Source: Marisalimonas sp016777705 (lineage in GTDB: Bacteria; Pseudomonadota; Alphaproteobacteria; Puniceispirillales; Marisalimonadaceae). From it: 64,000 nucleotides of DNA. Location: contig NZ_CP159808.1 in assembly GCF_047717795.1 (NCBI RefSeq), positions 1,612,001-1,676,000 on the forward strand, in the 5' to 3' direction. Position numbers and translations under genes: made by a program. Shown piece after piece: positions 32,631 to 41,097 of this stretch. The notes beneath the pieces were generated by a model. The model searched no databases. It had not been told where the DNA came from and saw nothing but the letters and a program-made list of their open reading frames with translations. The stretch's first letter is position 1; each line of letters opens with the position of its first letter.

Positions 32631-34724
32631 ATGACTAAACGTTTATTAATTGATGCAAGGCAAACAGAAGAAACCAGGGTAATCACAAGCACAAATGATA
32701 AAATTGACGATTTTGAATACGAAGTTCATTCTAGAAGACAATTAAAGGGCAATATCTACCTTGCAAGAGTTACTAGAGTTGAGCCCAGCCTTCAAGCGGC
32801 ATTTATAGAATATGGTGGAAACAGACAAGGTTTTTTAGCATTTAGTGAGATTCATCCAGACTATTACAGAATTCCAATAGAAGACAGACAAAAATTAATT
32901 GCCGATGTATCAGCAAAAACAGACGAAGAACTTGATATTAATCAAAATATAAATGAAGAAATTGAAGAAGATTTTAGTGAAGAAGAATTGAGGAAGGTTA
33001 AACGTAACCTTTATAGAAATTATAAAATTCAAGAAGTTATTGCTAGACGTCAAATATTATTGGTTCAAGTTGTTAAAGAAGAAAGAGGAACCAAAGGAGC
33101 TGCATTAACAACTTATATATCAATTGCCGGAAGATATTGCGTACTTATGCCTAATACTCCTAGAGGAGGAGGAGTTAGTAGAAAAATTGCAAATATTGTA
33201 GATAGAAAAAGATTAAAAAAAATAGTTGATGATCTTGATCTAGCAACAGGAATGGCACTAATAATTAGAACTGCTGGAAGTAAAAGGACAAAAATTGAAA
33301 TAAAACGAGACTACTCTAATTCCATGAGCACATGGGAGAACGTAAAAAAGCTTACTTTAGAGTCAAATGCACCAACTCTGATTCATGAAGAAGGTTCACT
33401 TGTCAAAAGAGCTATACGTGACTTATATCATAATGATATAGATGAGGTTTTAGTTGAGGGTAATGAGGCCTATAAAGTTTGTAAGAACTACATGAAAGCA
33501 TTAATGCCTAGTCATGCAAAGAAAGTTCAAGAATATAATGATGTAAAAAAACCTCTATTTCAAAACTATAACCTAGACACACAGTTATTTGATATATTTA
33601 GCCCTAAAGTAACCCTTAATTCTGGAGGTTACCTTATTATCGATCAAACAGAGGCATTAGTTGCGATTGATGTTAACTCTGGCAAGGCTACTAGAGAAAG
33701 GTCTATAGAAGATACAGCACTTAAAACAAACTTGGAAGCAGCTGAAGAGTTTGCTAGACAAGCAAGACTCAGAGATCTCTCAGGTCTCGTCGTTATTGAT
33801 TTCATTGACATGGAAGAGGTTAAAAATAGAAATAACGTAGAAAAAAAATTAAAAGAAGCAATGAGAAAAGATAGAGCCCGTATACAAATAGGCCAAATTA
33901 GTGGTTTTGGGCTTCTAGAATTGTCTAGACAACGGCTTAGGCCTTCAGTTGTCGAAAACTCATCCGAATTATGCTCGCATTGTGGTGGATCAGGTCGCAT
34001 TCAATCTATTGAGGTTAGTGCTGTACAAATACTTAGATCTATCGAAGAGGAAGGTGCCAACGATAATAATATAGGCGTAAATGTATACGCTCACTCTAGT
34101 GTTATACTTCATATTTTAAATAAAAAACGTGATCAACTTAGTGAAATTCAATCTCGATACAACATTTTGATTGAATTTATTAATGACAATAGCATTATCC
34201 CACCATTGAAAAAATTAGAAACAGTCAAAAAAATCAATACACAAAATAAGATACAGACAGAAAAAAAAGAAAATCAAGAAGGATCTGCCATTAATGACCA
34301 AGAAAATAACAATAGAAGAAAAAGAGGGAAGAAAATAGGAAGAAAAAATAAAAAAGTAACTCCCAATGAAGATCTTTCCAATGAAGAAGAAACAAAGAAT
34401 AATAATTCAATTAATAAAAACGAAACCAAAGCAACTGAGAAGACAGATCAAAACGAAATAAATAAAAATATTAAAAAAAGAAAAAATACACGAGAAAACA
34501 ATAAAAAATCAAATGAGAGCAAATCTAAGAAAAATAAATCTGTTAAAATTAAATCAGAAAACGATAATACATTAGACGATGAAAAGAATAATATAAACGA
34601 AACGGCTACAACTGAAACAAAAAATCCTAGGATAGTTCAAACTTCTTCTCCCATTGAGGTTACAGAAATAGACAATGACGCAAAGCCTCAAAAACCTAAA
34701 AGAAAAGGGTGGTGGTCAAAATAA
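32631..34724 (+). CDS. rne: Ribonuclease E/G
   Basis: The endoribonuclease that starts decay of most mRNAs and processes rRNA and tRNA. The 697-residue protein has an S1 domain interrupted by an acidic insert (about residues 75-125), the RNase E/G core, the metal site VAIDVNSGK and VVIDFIDMEE, and the zinc-link CSHCGGSG (about residues 446-455). After about residue 530 a highly charged, Lys/Asn/Glu-rich tail without order carries degradosome-binding potential and ends KRKGWWSK, a known alphaproteobacterial RNase E ending. The short tail suggests a minimal degradosome. The next gene starts 16 bp before the rne stop. Confidence 0.95.
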   Translation: MTKRLLIDARQTEETRVITSTNDKIDDFEYEVHSRRQLKGNIYLARVTRVEPSLQAAFIEYGGNRQGFLAFSEIHPDYYRIPIEDRQKLIADVSAKTDEELDINQNINEEIEEDFSEEELRKVKRNLYRNYKIQEVIARRQILLVQVVKEERGTKGAALTTYISIAGRYCVLMPNTPRGGGVSRKIANIVDRKRLKKIVDDLDLATGMALIIRTAGSKRTKIEIKRDYSNSMSTWENVKKLTLESNAPTLIHEEGSLVKRAIRDLYHNDIDEVLVEGNEAYKVCKNYMKALMPSHAKKVQEYNDVKKPLFQNYNLDTQLFDIFSPKVTLNSGGYLIIDQTEALVAIDVNSGKATRERSIEDTALKTNLEAAEEFARQARLRDLSGLVVIDFIDMEEVKNRNNVEKKLKEAMRKDRARIQIGQISGFGLLELSRQRLRPSVVENSSELCSHCGGSGRIQSIEVSAVQILRSIEEEGANDNNIGVNVYAHSSVILHILNKKRDQLSEIQSRYNILIEFINDNSIIPPLKKLETVKKINTQNKIQTEKKENQEGSAINDQENNNRRKRGKKIGRKNKKVTPNEDLSNEEETKNNNSINKNETKATEKTDQNEINKNIKKRKNTRENNKKSNESKSKKNKSVKIKSENDNTLDDEKNNINETATTETKNPRIVQTSSPIEVTEIDNDAKPQKPKRKGWWSK

Positions 34725-36070
34725 AAAAATTACTGTTCATATTTTTATTTTTTTTTTCATGTAATTCAATAGCTTCCGAAAAAATTAAAATTATTAGAGA
34801 TGCAGAGATCGAGTTTTTTCTTCAAAAAATTATAGTATCAATTTCACAAAACCTTAAAGAAGAAGGTAAGAAATTTTATCCCAGGCTAATTTTGAATAAT
34901 GAGTACAATGCATTTGTTACAGGTTCAAACAAGATTTATGTAAGCTCAGGATTAATTAACAAAGCTGAATCAATCAGTGAAATTCAAGGGGTTATAGCTC
35001 ACGAAATTGGTCATTTAATTTTAAATCATCATACTAGTAGACTTATTAATAAGGATAAAAGTTCCAAATATTCAACTATAGCTGCAATAGCCGGAATTGG
35101 TCTATCAATAGGGGGCAAATTGAATAGCAACGCTGCGACTGGTTTAATCATTGGTGGTCAAGATCTAACAACAAAATCCTACCTTCAATTTACGAGAATT
35201 CAAGAACAAGCAGCTGATAAGTTTGCACTAGACATCATGAAGAAAGCTAAAATTTCTTTAAATGGTTTAAAAAGTTTATTATCCAGGTTAAGTGAAGAGG
35301 AAATGTTAAACCAACCTCTACGAAGTGATTTTTATAGATCTCATCCCGTTTCTAAATTAAGATTAAGGCAACTGAATAAATATATTAATTTACCTTCAAG
35401 CTCAAAATCAGTAAAAACAAAAATTTTTATTAATGATAATAATATCTCTTTAGAGTATATAAGTAACAAAATAAAAGCTTATAATCAAAATTCCTCTGAA
35501 ATTTTAAATAATGAAAGAATTAACAATGAAGTTTTATATTTATATAATAATGTTGTAGGAAATTTAAGAATAGGTAAGTACGATTTAGCAATTAATAATT
35601 TAAATGAATTAATAGTAAAATTTAAGAATTACCCTTTTATATTTGAACTTTGTGGAGACATTTATTTTGCAAAAGGTGATTTTAAAAAGGCAATAGAAAA
35701 CTACAAAAGAGCGATAAAAATCCTAAACAGTAATTCAGTTGACTCTACTGATCTAATTAATTTTTCTTTGGTTAAGTCATTGCTACAAACTAACGAAGTA
35801 AATAATTATAAACAATCAATCTATATTTTAGAACAGCTAGTAAAAACTAATCCACGATGGAGTTACTTATGGAGACTTTTAGCAAAGGCATCAGGTAGAA
35901 TAAACCAAAAAGGAATTTCTTACATTGCCTTAGCGGAAGAAGCATTAATTAAAAAAAACTTTTTGAAAGCAAAAAAATATGTAAGTTTGGCTTTTAAGTT
36001 CCCAGAATTATCTGAGGAATATAGATTAAGGGGACAAGAAATTTTAATTAGGACAAAAGAAAAAAAATGA
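34709..36070 (+). CDS. Periplasmic M48 metalloprotease with TPR domain (BepA-like)
   Basis: A 453-residue secreted zinc protease/chaperone. An N-terminal signal peptide (about residues 1-23) leads to an M48 domain with HEIGH at residues 98-102 and the third ligand in EEQAADKFALD. A TPR-rich C-terminal half follows (for example NYKRAIKILNSNSV, then repeats to about 440). BepA of E. coli repairs or degrades stalled LptD and other outer-membrane proteins. The GTG start lies within the last codons of rne and the stop overlaps the next ATG, so the gene is embedded in a rne-bepA-dsbA transcript. Confidence 0.88.
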   Translation: MVVKIKKLLFIFLFFFSCNSIASEKIKIIRDAEIEFFLQKIIVSISQNLKEEGKKFYPRLILNNEYNAFVTGSNKIYVSSGLINKAESISEIQGVIAHEIGHLILNHHTSRLINKDKSSKYSTIAAIAGIGLSIGGKLNSNAATGLIIGGQDLTTKSYLQFTRIQEQAADKFALDIMKKAKISLNGLKSLLSRLSEEEMLNQPLRSDFYRSHPVSKLRLRQLNKYINLPSSSKSVKTKIFINDNNISLEYISNKIKAYNQNSSEILNNERINNEVLYLYNNVVGNLRIGKYDLAINNLNELIVKFKNYPFIFELCGDIYFAKGDFKKAIENYKRAIKILNSNSVDSTDLINFSLVKSLLQTNEVNNYKQSIYILEQLVKTNPRWSYLWRLLAKASGRINQKGISYIALAEEALIKKNFLKAKKYVSLAFKFPELSEEYRLRGQEILIRTKEKK

Positions 36071-36777
36071 AAAATAAAAACTTAAATATAATAACTTTAT
36101 TATCAGCTTTAATGCTTTTATTACCCTCTTTATGTAAATCTCATGAAATTAAAGAAGATACTATAGAAAAAATAATACAAGAATTTATAGTAAACAATCC
36201 TGACTTAATTCAATCTTCTCTTGATAATCATAAAATTAATCTAGAAAAACAAAAAGTTCAAAAAGCTATTAATGCACTAAAAATAATTAAGAATCCTGGT
36301 GTTTTTCAAAAAAATGCTAACATAACGATATATGAGTTCTTTGATTATAACTGTGGATATTGTAAATCAGTTCTAAAAGTAGTTTTAGAAACATTAGCTG
36401 AAGATAAGAAATTAAATTTTGTTTTTGTAGAATACCCTATTTTATCTCAAGATTCTTACATAGCATCTATAGCTGCTCTTGCCTCAAAAAAACAAGGTTT
36501 ATATAACGATTTTCATTCTTCACTAATGAGCTTAAAAGGTAGAATTAGTGAAAAAGAAATATATAAAATTGCACAAAAAACAGGTTTAAACTTGGAACAA
36601 CTAAAAATTGACATGAAAAATCCTGAAATAAAAACTCAACTTTTACAAAATCGTGAAATAGCTAAACTACTAAATTTAAACGGAACTCCGGCTTTTATAA
36701 TTGGTGATATTATTTATCCAGGTGCTATAAACAAAAATAATTTAAAGACAATAATAAAAAACTTTCGTGAAAGTTGA
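36067..36777 (+). CDS. DsbA-family thiol oxidoreductase
   Basis: A 236-residue periplasmic protein with an N-terminal signal peptide (about residues 1-25) and a thioredoxin-fold DsbA domain whose active site is CGYC (C96, C99) in FFDYNCGYCKSVL. The cis-proline region is GTPAFIIGD near residue 213. It introduces or isomerises disulfides in secreted proteins; the CGYC dipeptide does not settle which. The ATG overlaps the BepA-like stop (ATGA), implying coupled translation, and the pairing with an outer-membrane quality-control protease is sensible. Confidence 0.92.
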   Translation: MKNKNLNIITLLSALMLLLPSLCKSHEIKEDTIEKIIQEFIVNNPDLIQSSLDNHKINLEKQKVQKAINALKIIKNPGVFQKNANITIYEFFDYNCGYCKSVLKVVLETLAEDKKLNFVFVEYPILSQDSYIASIAALASKKQGLYNDFHSSLMSLKGRISEKEIYKIAQKTGLNLEQLKIDMKNPEIKTQLLQNREIAKLLNLNGTPAFIIGDIIYPGAINKNNLKTIIKNFRES

Positions 36778-36848
36778 TTTCTTTCTATAACGAATGTCTT
36801 ATTATAAATAAATTTCTTTTTTATCCATGATTTTAATTGGAGAATAAA

Positions 36849-37289
36849 ATGATTAAAAAACTATATATTTTAAATGGACCAAATTTAAACTTATTAGGAA
36901 CAAGGGAACCAGAGAAATATGGGAACACCTCTTTTGAAAATGTTAAATCTTTATGCAATGAAAGATGTATAAGTAATGAGTTAGATTTACATTTCTTTCA
37001 ATCCAATTTTGAAGGTGAAATAATTGAAGAAATACATAAAGCAAATAATAATGCATGCGGCATTATAATTAATGCAGGAGCATTAACGCATACTTCAATT
37101 GGGATTCTTGATGCTTTGACCATGTTTGATGGCCCCAAAATTGAAATCCACATAACCAACGTATATGCAAGAGAGGACTTTCGTCATAAGTCATTTATCT
37201 CACCTGTTGCAACTGGTATAATAGCAGGTTTAGGTGTGAACTCCTATGTACTTGCAATTGAAGCTATTAAAGAGTTAATAAATGACTAA
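36849..37289 (+). CDS. aroQ: Type II 3-dehydroquinate dehydratase
   Basis: Third step of the shikimate pathway. The roughly 146-residue enzyme shows LNGPNLNLLGTREPEKYG, INAGALTHTSI with the catalytic His neighbourhood, and EIHITNVYAREDFRHKSF with Arg and His. I use ATG 36849 because GGAG lies immediately upstream at 36838; an in-frame TTG at 36837 would place the ribosome site inside the gene. It lies 25 bp before accB, matching the common alphaproteobacterial aroQ-accB-accC order. Confidence 0.96.
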   Translation: MIKKLYILNGPNLNLLGTREPEKYGNTSFENVKSLCNERCISNELDLHFFQSNFEGEIIEEIHKANNNACGIIINAGALTHTSIGILDALTMFDGPKIEIHITNVYAREDFRHKSFISPVATGIIAGLGVNSYVLAIEAIKELIND

Positions 37290-37313
37290 GCTTAAGAAAA
37301 GATAGGATAACTA

Positions 37314-37793
37314 ATGAATGACAAGAAAAAAAATAATCTAGACGAAGTAAATTTAGTTCAGGCTTTATCTGATATAGTTAACACGGACAAACTATCAGAA
37401 TTAGAATATGAAACCGATGTGTGTAAGATTAAAATTGTAAAACACTCAAATCCAATTTTTTCAAATGTTCCATCAGTTGAAAATCAAACTATAAATACTG
37501 TTCCCGTTGAAAAAGAAAATAAAACAATTACTACCTCAGAAAAATATAATAATAAACATCCAGGTGCTATAAATTCACCAATGGTTGGAACTGCATATTC
37601 TGCATCAGAACCTGGTAAAGACCCTTTCATAAAAATTAACTCTTCAGTCATAAAAGGTGACACCTTACTTATAATTGAGGCAATGAAAGTTATGAATACC
37701 ATTACTGCTCATAAATCTGGGAAAGTTGCTTTCATTGGATTCGAAGATGGTCAACCAATAGAATTTGACCAATTATTAATTGTTATTGAATAG
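37314..37793 (+). CDS. accB: Biotin carboxyl carrier protein of acetyl-CoA carboxylase
   Basis: AccB carries biotin during malonyl-CoA formation. The 159-residue protein ends in a biotinyl domain with EAMKVMN at 122-128 and biotinylated Lys125. The N-terminal half is a charged, disordered linker rich in Glu, Asn and Thr, as usual. It is 10 bp from accC and one transcript with aroQ upstream and aat downstream. Confidence 0.96.
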   Translation: MNDKKKNNLDEVNLVQALSDIVNTDKLSELEYETDVCKIKIVKHSNPIFSNVPSVENQTINTVPVEKENKTITTSEKYNNKHPGAINSPMVGTAYSASEPGKDPFIKINSSVIKGDTLLIIEAMKVMNTITAHKSGKVAFIGFEDGQPIEFDQLLIVIE

Positions 37794-37802
37794 AATTTTC
37801 TA

Positions 37803-39146
37803 ATGTTTTCAAAAATACTAATTGCAAATAGAGGTGATGTCGCCTTAAGGGTATTAAGGGCTTGTAAAGAACTTAATATTAAAACCGTTGCTGTCCATTC
37901 AACTGCTGATAATGACGCAATGCATGTAAGATTAGCCGATGAGAGTGTTTGCATTGGCCCTCCTTCATCTGCAAAATCATATTTAAATATTCCAGCTATA
38001 ATAACAGCTGCAAAATTAGTGGGTGCTGACGCCATTCACCCTGGCGTTGGTTTTCTATCAGAAAATGCAGAATTTGCAGAAATTGTTGAAGCTCACAACA
38101 TTACTTTTATTGGTCCTAAGACAGAGCATATTAAATGCATGGGAGACAAGATAGAAGCAAAAATCACAGCTCAGAAATTAGGAATACCTCTGGTTCCTGG
38201 TTCCAAGGGAGATATAGTTAATTATGAATCAGCAGAAAAGGAAGCGGAACAAATTGGATATCCTGTTCTTATTAAAGCAGCTTCTGGTGGTGGTGGTAGA
38301 GGAATGAAAGTTGCTTTGACAAAAGAGGAGCTAGAACCAGCCTTTATCTCTGCAAAAAATGAGGCAAAAGCAGCTTTTGGTGATGACCGTGTTTATATAG
38401 AGAGATATCTGCAAAACCCCAGACATATTGAAGTTCAAATTATTGGAGATAAATTTGGAAACACTGTTCATCTTGGTGAAAGAGAATGCTCTATTCAAAG
38501 AAGACACCAGAAAGTTATTGAAGAAGCGCCTTCCCCTGCAATCAATGAAACAACTAGGAATAGAATTGGTACGATAGCCTCTAATGCCGCAGCTGAAATG
38601 GGTTATTTAGGCTTAGGAACTATAGAGTTTTTATATGAAAATGGTGAATTTTTCTTTATTGAAATGAATACCAGACTTCAAGTAGAACATCCCATAACCG
38701 AAGCTATAACAGGCATAGATCTTGTAAGAGAACAAATCAGAATTGCAGCTGGTCTTCCCTTATCATTTAAACAAGAGGATGTTAAAATAAATGGGCATGC
38801 TATAGAATGTCGAATTAATGCTGAAAATCCTATAACTTTCATCCCATCTCCAGGTAAGATTGAAGAGTTTCATTCTCCAAGTGGCCTTGGCGTAAGAGTT
38901 GAGGCATGCGTATACTCAGGTTATGTTGTACCGCCATATTATGATAGCTTAATAGCTAAATTAATAGTTCATGGCGATAATAGAAATCACTGTATTTCGA
39001 GACTTAAACAAGCTTTAAAAGAAATTATTATAGAACCTATTTCTACAACCATTGAATTACATAAAGATATTTTAGACACAAAAGTTATGGAAGAAGGTTC
39101 TTATGACATTAGATGGTTAGAAAATGAATTGTTAGATTCAAAATAA
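37803..39146 (+). CDS. accC: Biotin carboxylase subunit of acetyl-CoA carboxylase
   Basis: Carboxylates the biotin on AccB using ATP and bicarbonate. The 447-residue ATP-grasp enzyme starts FSKILIANRGDVALRVLRA and contains KAASGGGGRGMKV (ATP loop), ERECSIQRRHQKVIEEAPSP and FIEMNTRLQVEHPITEAITG with catalytic Glu, Asn and Arg. Length and signatures are normal. The gene is in the aroQ-accB-accC-aat cluster. Confidence 0.97.
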   Translation: MFSKILIANRGDVALRVLRACKELNIKTVAVHSTADNDAMHVRLADESVCIGPPSSAKSYLNIPAIITAAKLVGADAIHPGVGFLSENAEFAEIVEAHNITFIGPKTEHIKCMGDKIEAKITAQKLGIPLVPGSKGDIVNYESAEKEAEQIGYPVLIKAASGGGGRGMKVALTKEELEPAFISAKNEAKAAFGDDRVYIERYLQNPRHIEVQIIGDKFGNTVHLGERECSIQRRHQKVIEEAPSPAINETTRNRIGTIASNAAAEMGYLGLGTIEFLYENGEFFFIEMNTRLQVEHPITEAITGIDLVREQIRIAAGLPLSFKQEDVKINGHAIECRINAENPITFIPSPGKIEEFHSPSGLGVRVEACVYSGYVVPPYYDSLIAKLIVHGDNRNHCISRLKQALKEIIIEPISTTIELHKDILDTKVMEEGSYDIRWLENELLDSK

Positions 39147-39172
39147 TACGCCCTAATACAGATTTTTTAACT

Positions 39173-39847
39173 TTGAATAACACACTTAACATTACCATTT
39201 CTGCAAACGAGTTATTAAAAGCTTACACGCTTGGATACTTTCCTATGGCTGAAAGTAGAAATGATAAAAATTTAGTTTTTATTGATCCTGAATGTAGAGC
39301 GTTAATACCAATAGAAAAATTTCATGTTTCAAAAAGTCTATTTCGTTTAGTTAACAAGAGACCTTTTACCATCACTATGAACCAAGCCTTTTCTTCAGTA
39401 ATACATAAATGTGCTACAATTAATAGAGATGACACGTGGATCAATCTTGAGATAGAAAAGTTATTTATTACCCTCAATGAAATGAGATATGCACACTCAA
39501 TTGAATGCTGGGACAATCGTAAATTAGTTGGTGGCATCTATGGATTAGCTATAGGCGGAGTTTTCTTTGCAGAATCAATGTTTAGTTCTGTTCCTAATGG
39601 AAGTAAAGTTGCCTTATTAAACCTGGTAGCAAGATTATGGAAAACTGGTTTTAAAATATTAGACGTTCAATTTTTAAATGACCATTTAATACAATTTGGA
39701 GCTTATGAAGTTGAAAAAGTTAGTTTTAAGAAAGACTTAAAGTCGGTTGTAAATATCAAAAATACATTCTATTCTTCACCCTCTAAAGATGAGGATTTTT
39801 TTGAGATACTATCAACATTTTTGCAAGCTAAAATAGATAAATCATAA
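39173..39847 (+). CDS. aat: Leucyl/phenylalanyl-tRNA--protein transferase
   Basis: Adds Leu or Phe to N-terminal Arg or Lys, marking proteins for ClpS-ClpAP (N-degron pathway); clpA and clpS are both in this window. The 224-residue protein has LLKAYTLGYFPMAESRND, the HSIECWDN and LVGGIYGLAIGGVFFAESMFS core, and KILDVQFLNDHLIQFGA. It begins with TTG at 39173; no good ATG is nearby. The last 26 codons overlap the DUF2155 gene on the other strand by 79 bp. The core is intact, so the overlap affects only a tail. Confidence 0.93.
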   Translation: MNNTLNITISANELLKAYTLGYFPMAESRNDKNLVFIDPECRALIPIEKFHVSKSLFRLVNKRPFTITMNQAFSSVIHKCATINRDDTWINLEIEKLFITLNEMRYAHSIECWDNRKLVGGIYGLAIGGVFFAESMFSSVPNGSKVALLNLVARLWKTGFKILDVQFLNDHLIQFGAYEVEKVSFKKDLKSVVNIKNTFYSSPSKDEDFFEILSTFLQAKIDKS

Positions 39848-40197
39848 ACTGAATTTTCAAGTGCATTTAAAGCTGGGCTTGAAGCAAACATCCATCCTTT
39901 AAATTTAACTTCTGAGAGTCTATCAGAATTATCATTTATTCTTATATAAGCGAGTGATTCAGGTTTAAAAATTGGCTTGGAAAAAACACACCTTTCTACA
40001 AAAATATCAAGAACACCATATTTATAAGTTTGACCTACAAATACTTCAAAAGTTTCTATTCTTGCTGTAATTTTATCCAACCCTTGAATTAATAATTTAT
40101 TACCTTCAACCCATGGAGAAGCAAATATATTTTTTGAAAAAGTAATTAAAATTAGAAGAAAAACTATTTTTGAAAAACACATAATATTGATAACCAT
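39769..40197 (-). CDS. DUF2155 protein (alphaproteobacterial periplasmic)
   Basis: A 142-residue precursor with a signal peptide (MCFSKIVFLLILITFSKNIFA, cleavage near FAS) and the DUF2155 core: ITARIETFEVFVGQTYKYG, then VERCVFSKP with a Cys, and FKGWMFASSPALNALEN and YDLSILACKN with another Cys. The paired Cys may form a disulfide. The function is unknown. Its C-terminal 16 residues exceed the usual family end and lie in the overlap with aat. The gene is next to aat and mlaD, a common alphaproteobacterial neighbourhood. Confidence 0.9.
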   Translation of the reverse strand: MVINIMCFSKIVFLLILITFSKNIFASPWVEGNKLLIQGLDKITARIETFEVFVGQTYKYGVLDIFVERCVFSKPIFKPESLAYIRINDNSDRLSEVKFKGWMFASSPALNALENSVYDLSILACKNVDSISKKSSSLEGEE

Positions 40198-40211
40198 AAG
40201 ATTTTACCTAT

Positions 40212-40658
40212 TTATTTTTTATTTCCTGAGTAAATAACTTTTCCTAACATATCAGTGAAACTTACTGGATCACTTGTATCATAAATAGTGTCATTCGGTT
40301 TGATATATGTATCAGAGCCTCCGGGAATTATATCTATGAAATTCCCTCCTAAAAGTGAAGATGATGTTATTCTTGCTGAAGAATCGGCTGGAATTTTTAT
40401 ATTTTCATTCAATTTAACATCTACTTTTGCATTGTAATCCTCTAAATTAAGACCTAAGCTTGTTATTTTTCCTACATTAATTCCTGATATTTTGACATTG
40501 TCACCATTTTTCAAACCTGCTGAGGATCCAAAGATCAAGGATATATTATAGCCAACCTTTTGATTGCTATTTACTGACTGCATACCTATGCTTAAAAAGC
40601 CAATTGCAACACTTAAAACGATGGCTCCCATCAAAATCTCAATCAAACTATATCTCAT
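40212..40658 (-). CDS. mlaD: MlaD-type lipid-binding protein
   Basis: A 148-residue protein with one N-terminal TM segment (residues 7-27) and one MCE domain: SGLKNGDNVKISGINVGKIT-type strand (AGLKNGDNVKI), LNENIKIPADSSARITSSSLLGG and NFIDIIPGG. MlaD forms a hexameric ring in the MlaFEDB phospholipid transporter. The rest of the complex is not in the window, so the partner genes lie elsewhere. It reads away from nrdJ and is 14 bp before the DUF2155 gene in the same orientation. Confidence 0.93.
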   Translation of the reverse strand: MRYSLIEILMGAIVLSVAIGFLSIGMQSVNSNQKVGYNISLIFGSSAGLKNGDNVKISGINVGKITSLGLNLEDYNAKVDVKLNENIKIPADSSARITSSSLLGGNFIDIIPGGSDTYIKPNDTIYDTSDPVSFTDMLGKVIYSGNKK

Positions 40659-41097
40659 GCATAAGGTTCCTAACTAAATTAAAATTTATAACTACTATAT
40701 CAAATTACTAAACTTTTTAAACATGATTGTAATAATTATTTCACTTAGACTTATCCATAAACGTTAAAATCATAATAAAATTATATAGTTAAAAAAAAAT
40801 TAAAAAAATTTAAATTATTGACTTTACTAAAGCATACTAAATCATGTAGTTTGTATATTCATAATCACTACATATTGTGTTTATCCACAGGCTAGTATTT
40901 ATTGAAATAAGTTAAAAAAAGCTAATTAAGAAAATAAAATTAAGGAAAAACAACACGTTATTTTTAGAAAATTGTAAAGCCCGTAAACCTGTTTTAAATT
41001 TTAAACAATTTATCCACAGGTTTAATAAACGCTTTTATACTCCAGTCTAATTTATTAACTAAGATTGTTTATTCATTGTATTTAAAAGAGGGAAAAT
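40659..41097 (+). promoter_or_regulatory. nrdJ upstream region with DnaA boxes
   Basis: This 439-bp gap between divergent mlaD and nrdJ has no ORF and a strong AT bias. It contains two perfect TTATCCACA boxes (40881-40889 and 41010-41018) and a near-match TTATCCATA at 40751-40759. The second lies in an inverted repeat: TAAACCTG (40984-40991) pairs with CAGGTTTA (41017-41024). No NrdR-box tandem is recognisable. The DnaA motif is known to control nrd genes in some bacteria; here DnaA control is inferred. A ribosome site GAGGG precedes the ATG. Confidence 0.65.

Noticed and set aside
40659..41097. Cobalamin riboswitch upstream of nrdJ
   Set aside because: No B12-box-like conserved core was recognisable; the only clear motifs are DnaA boxes.
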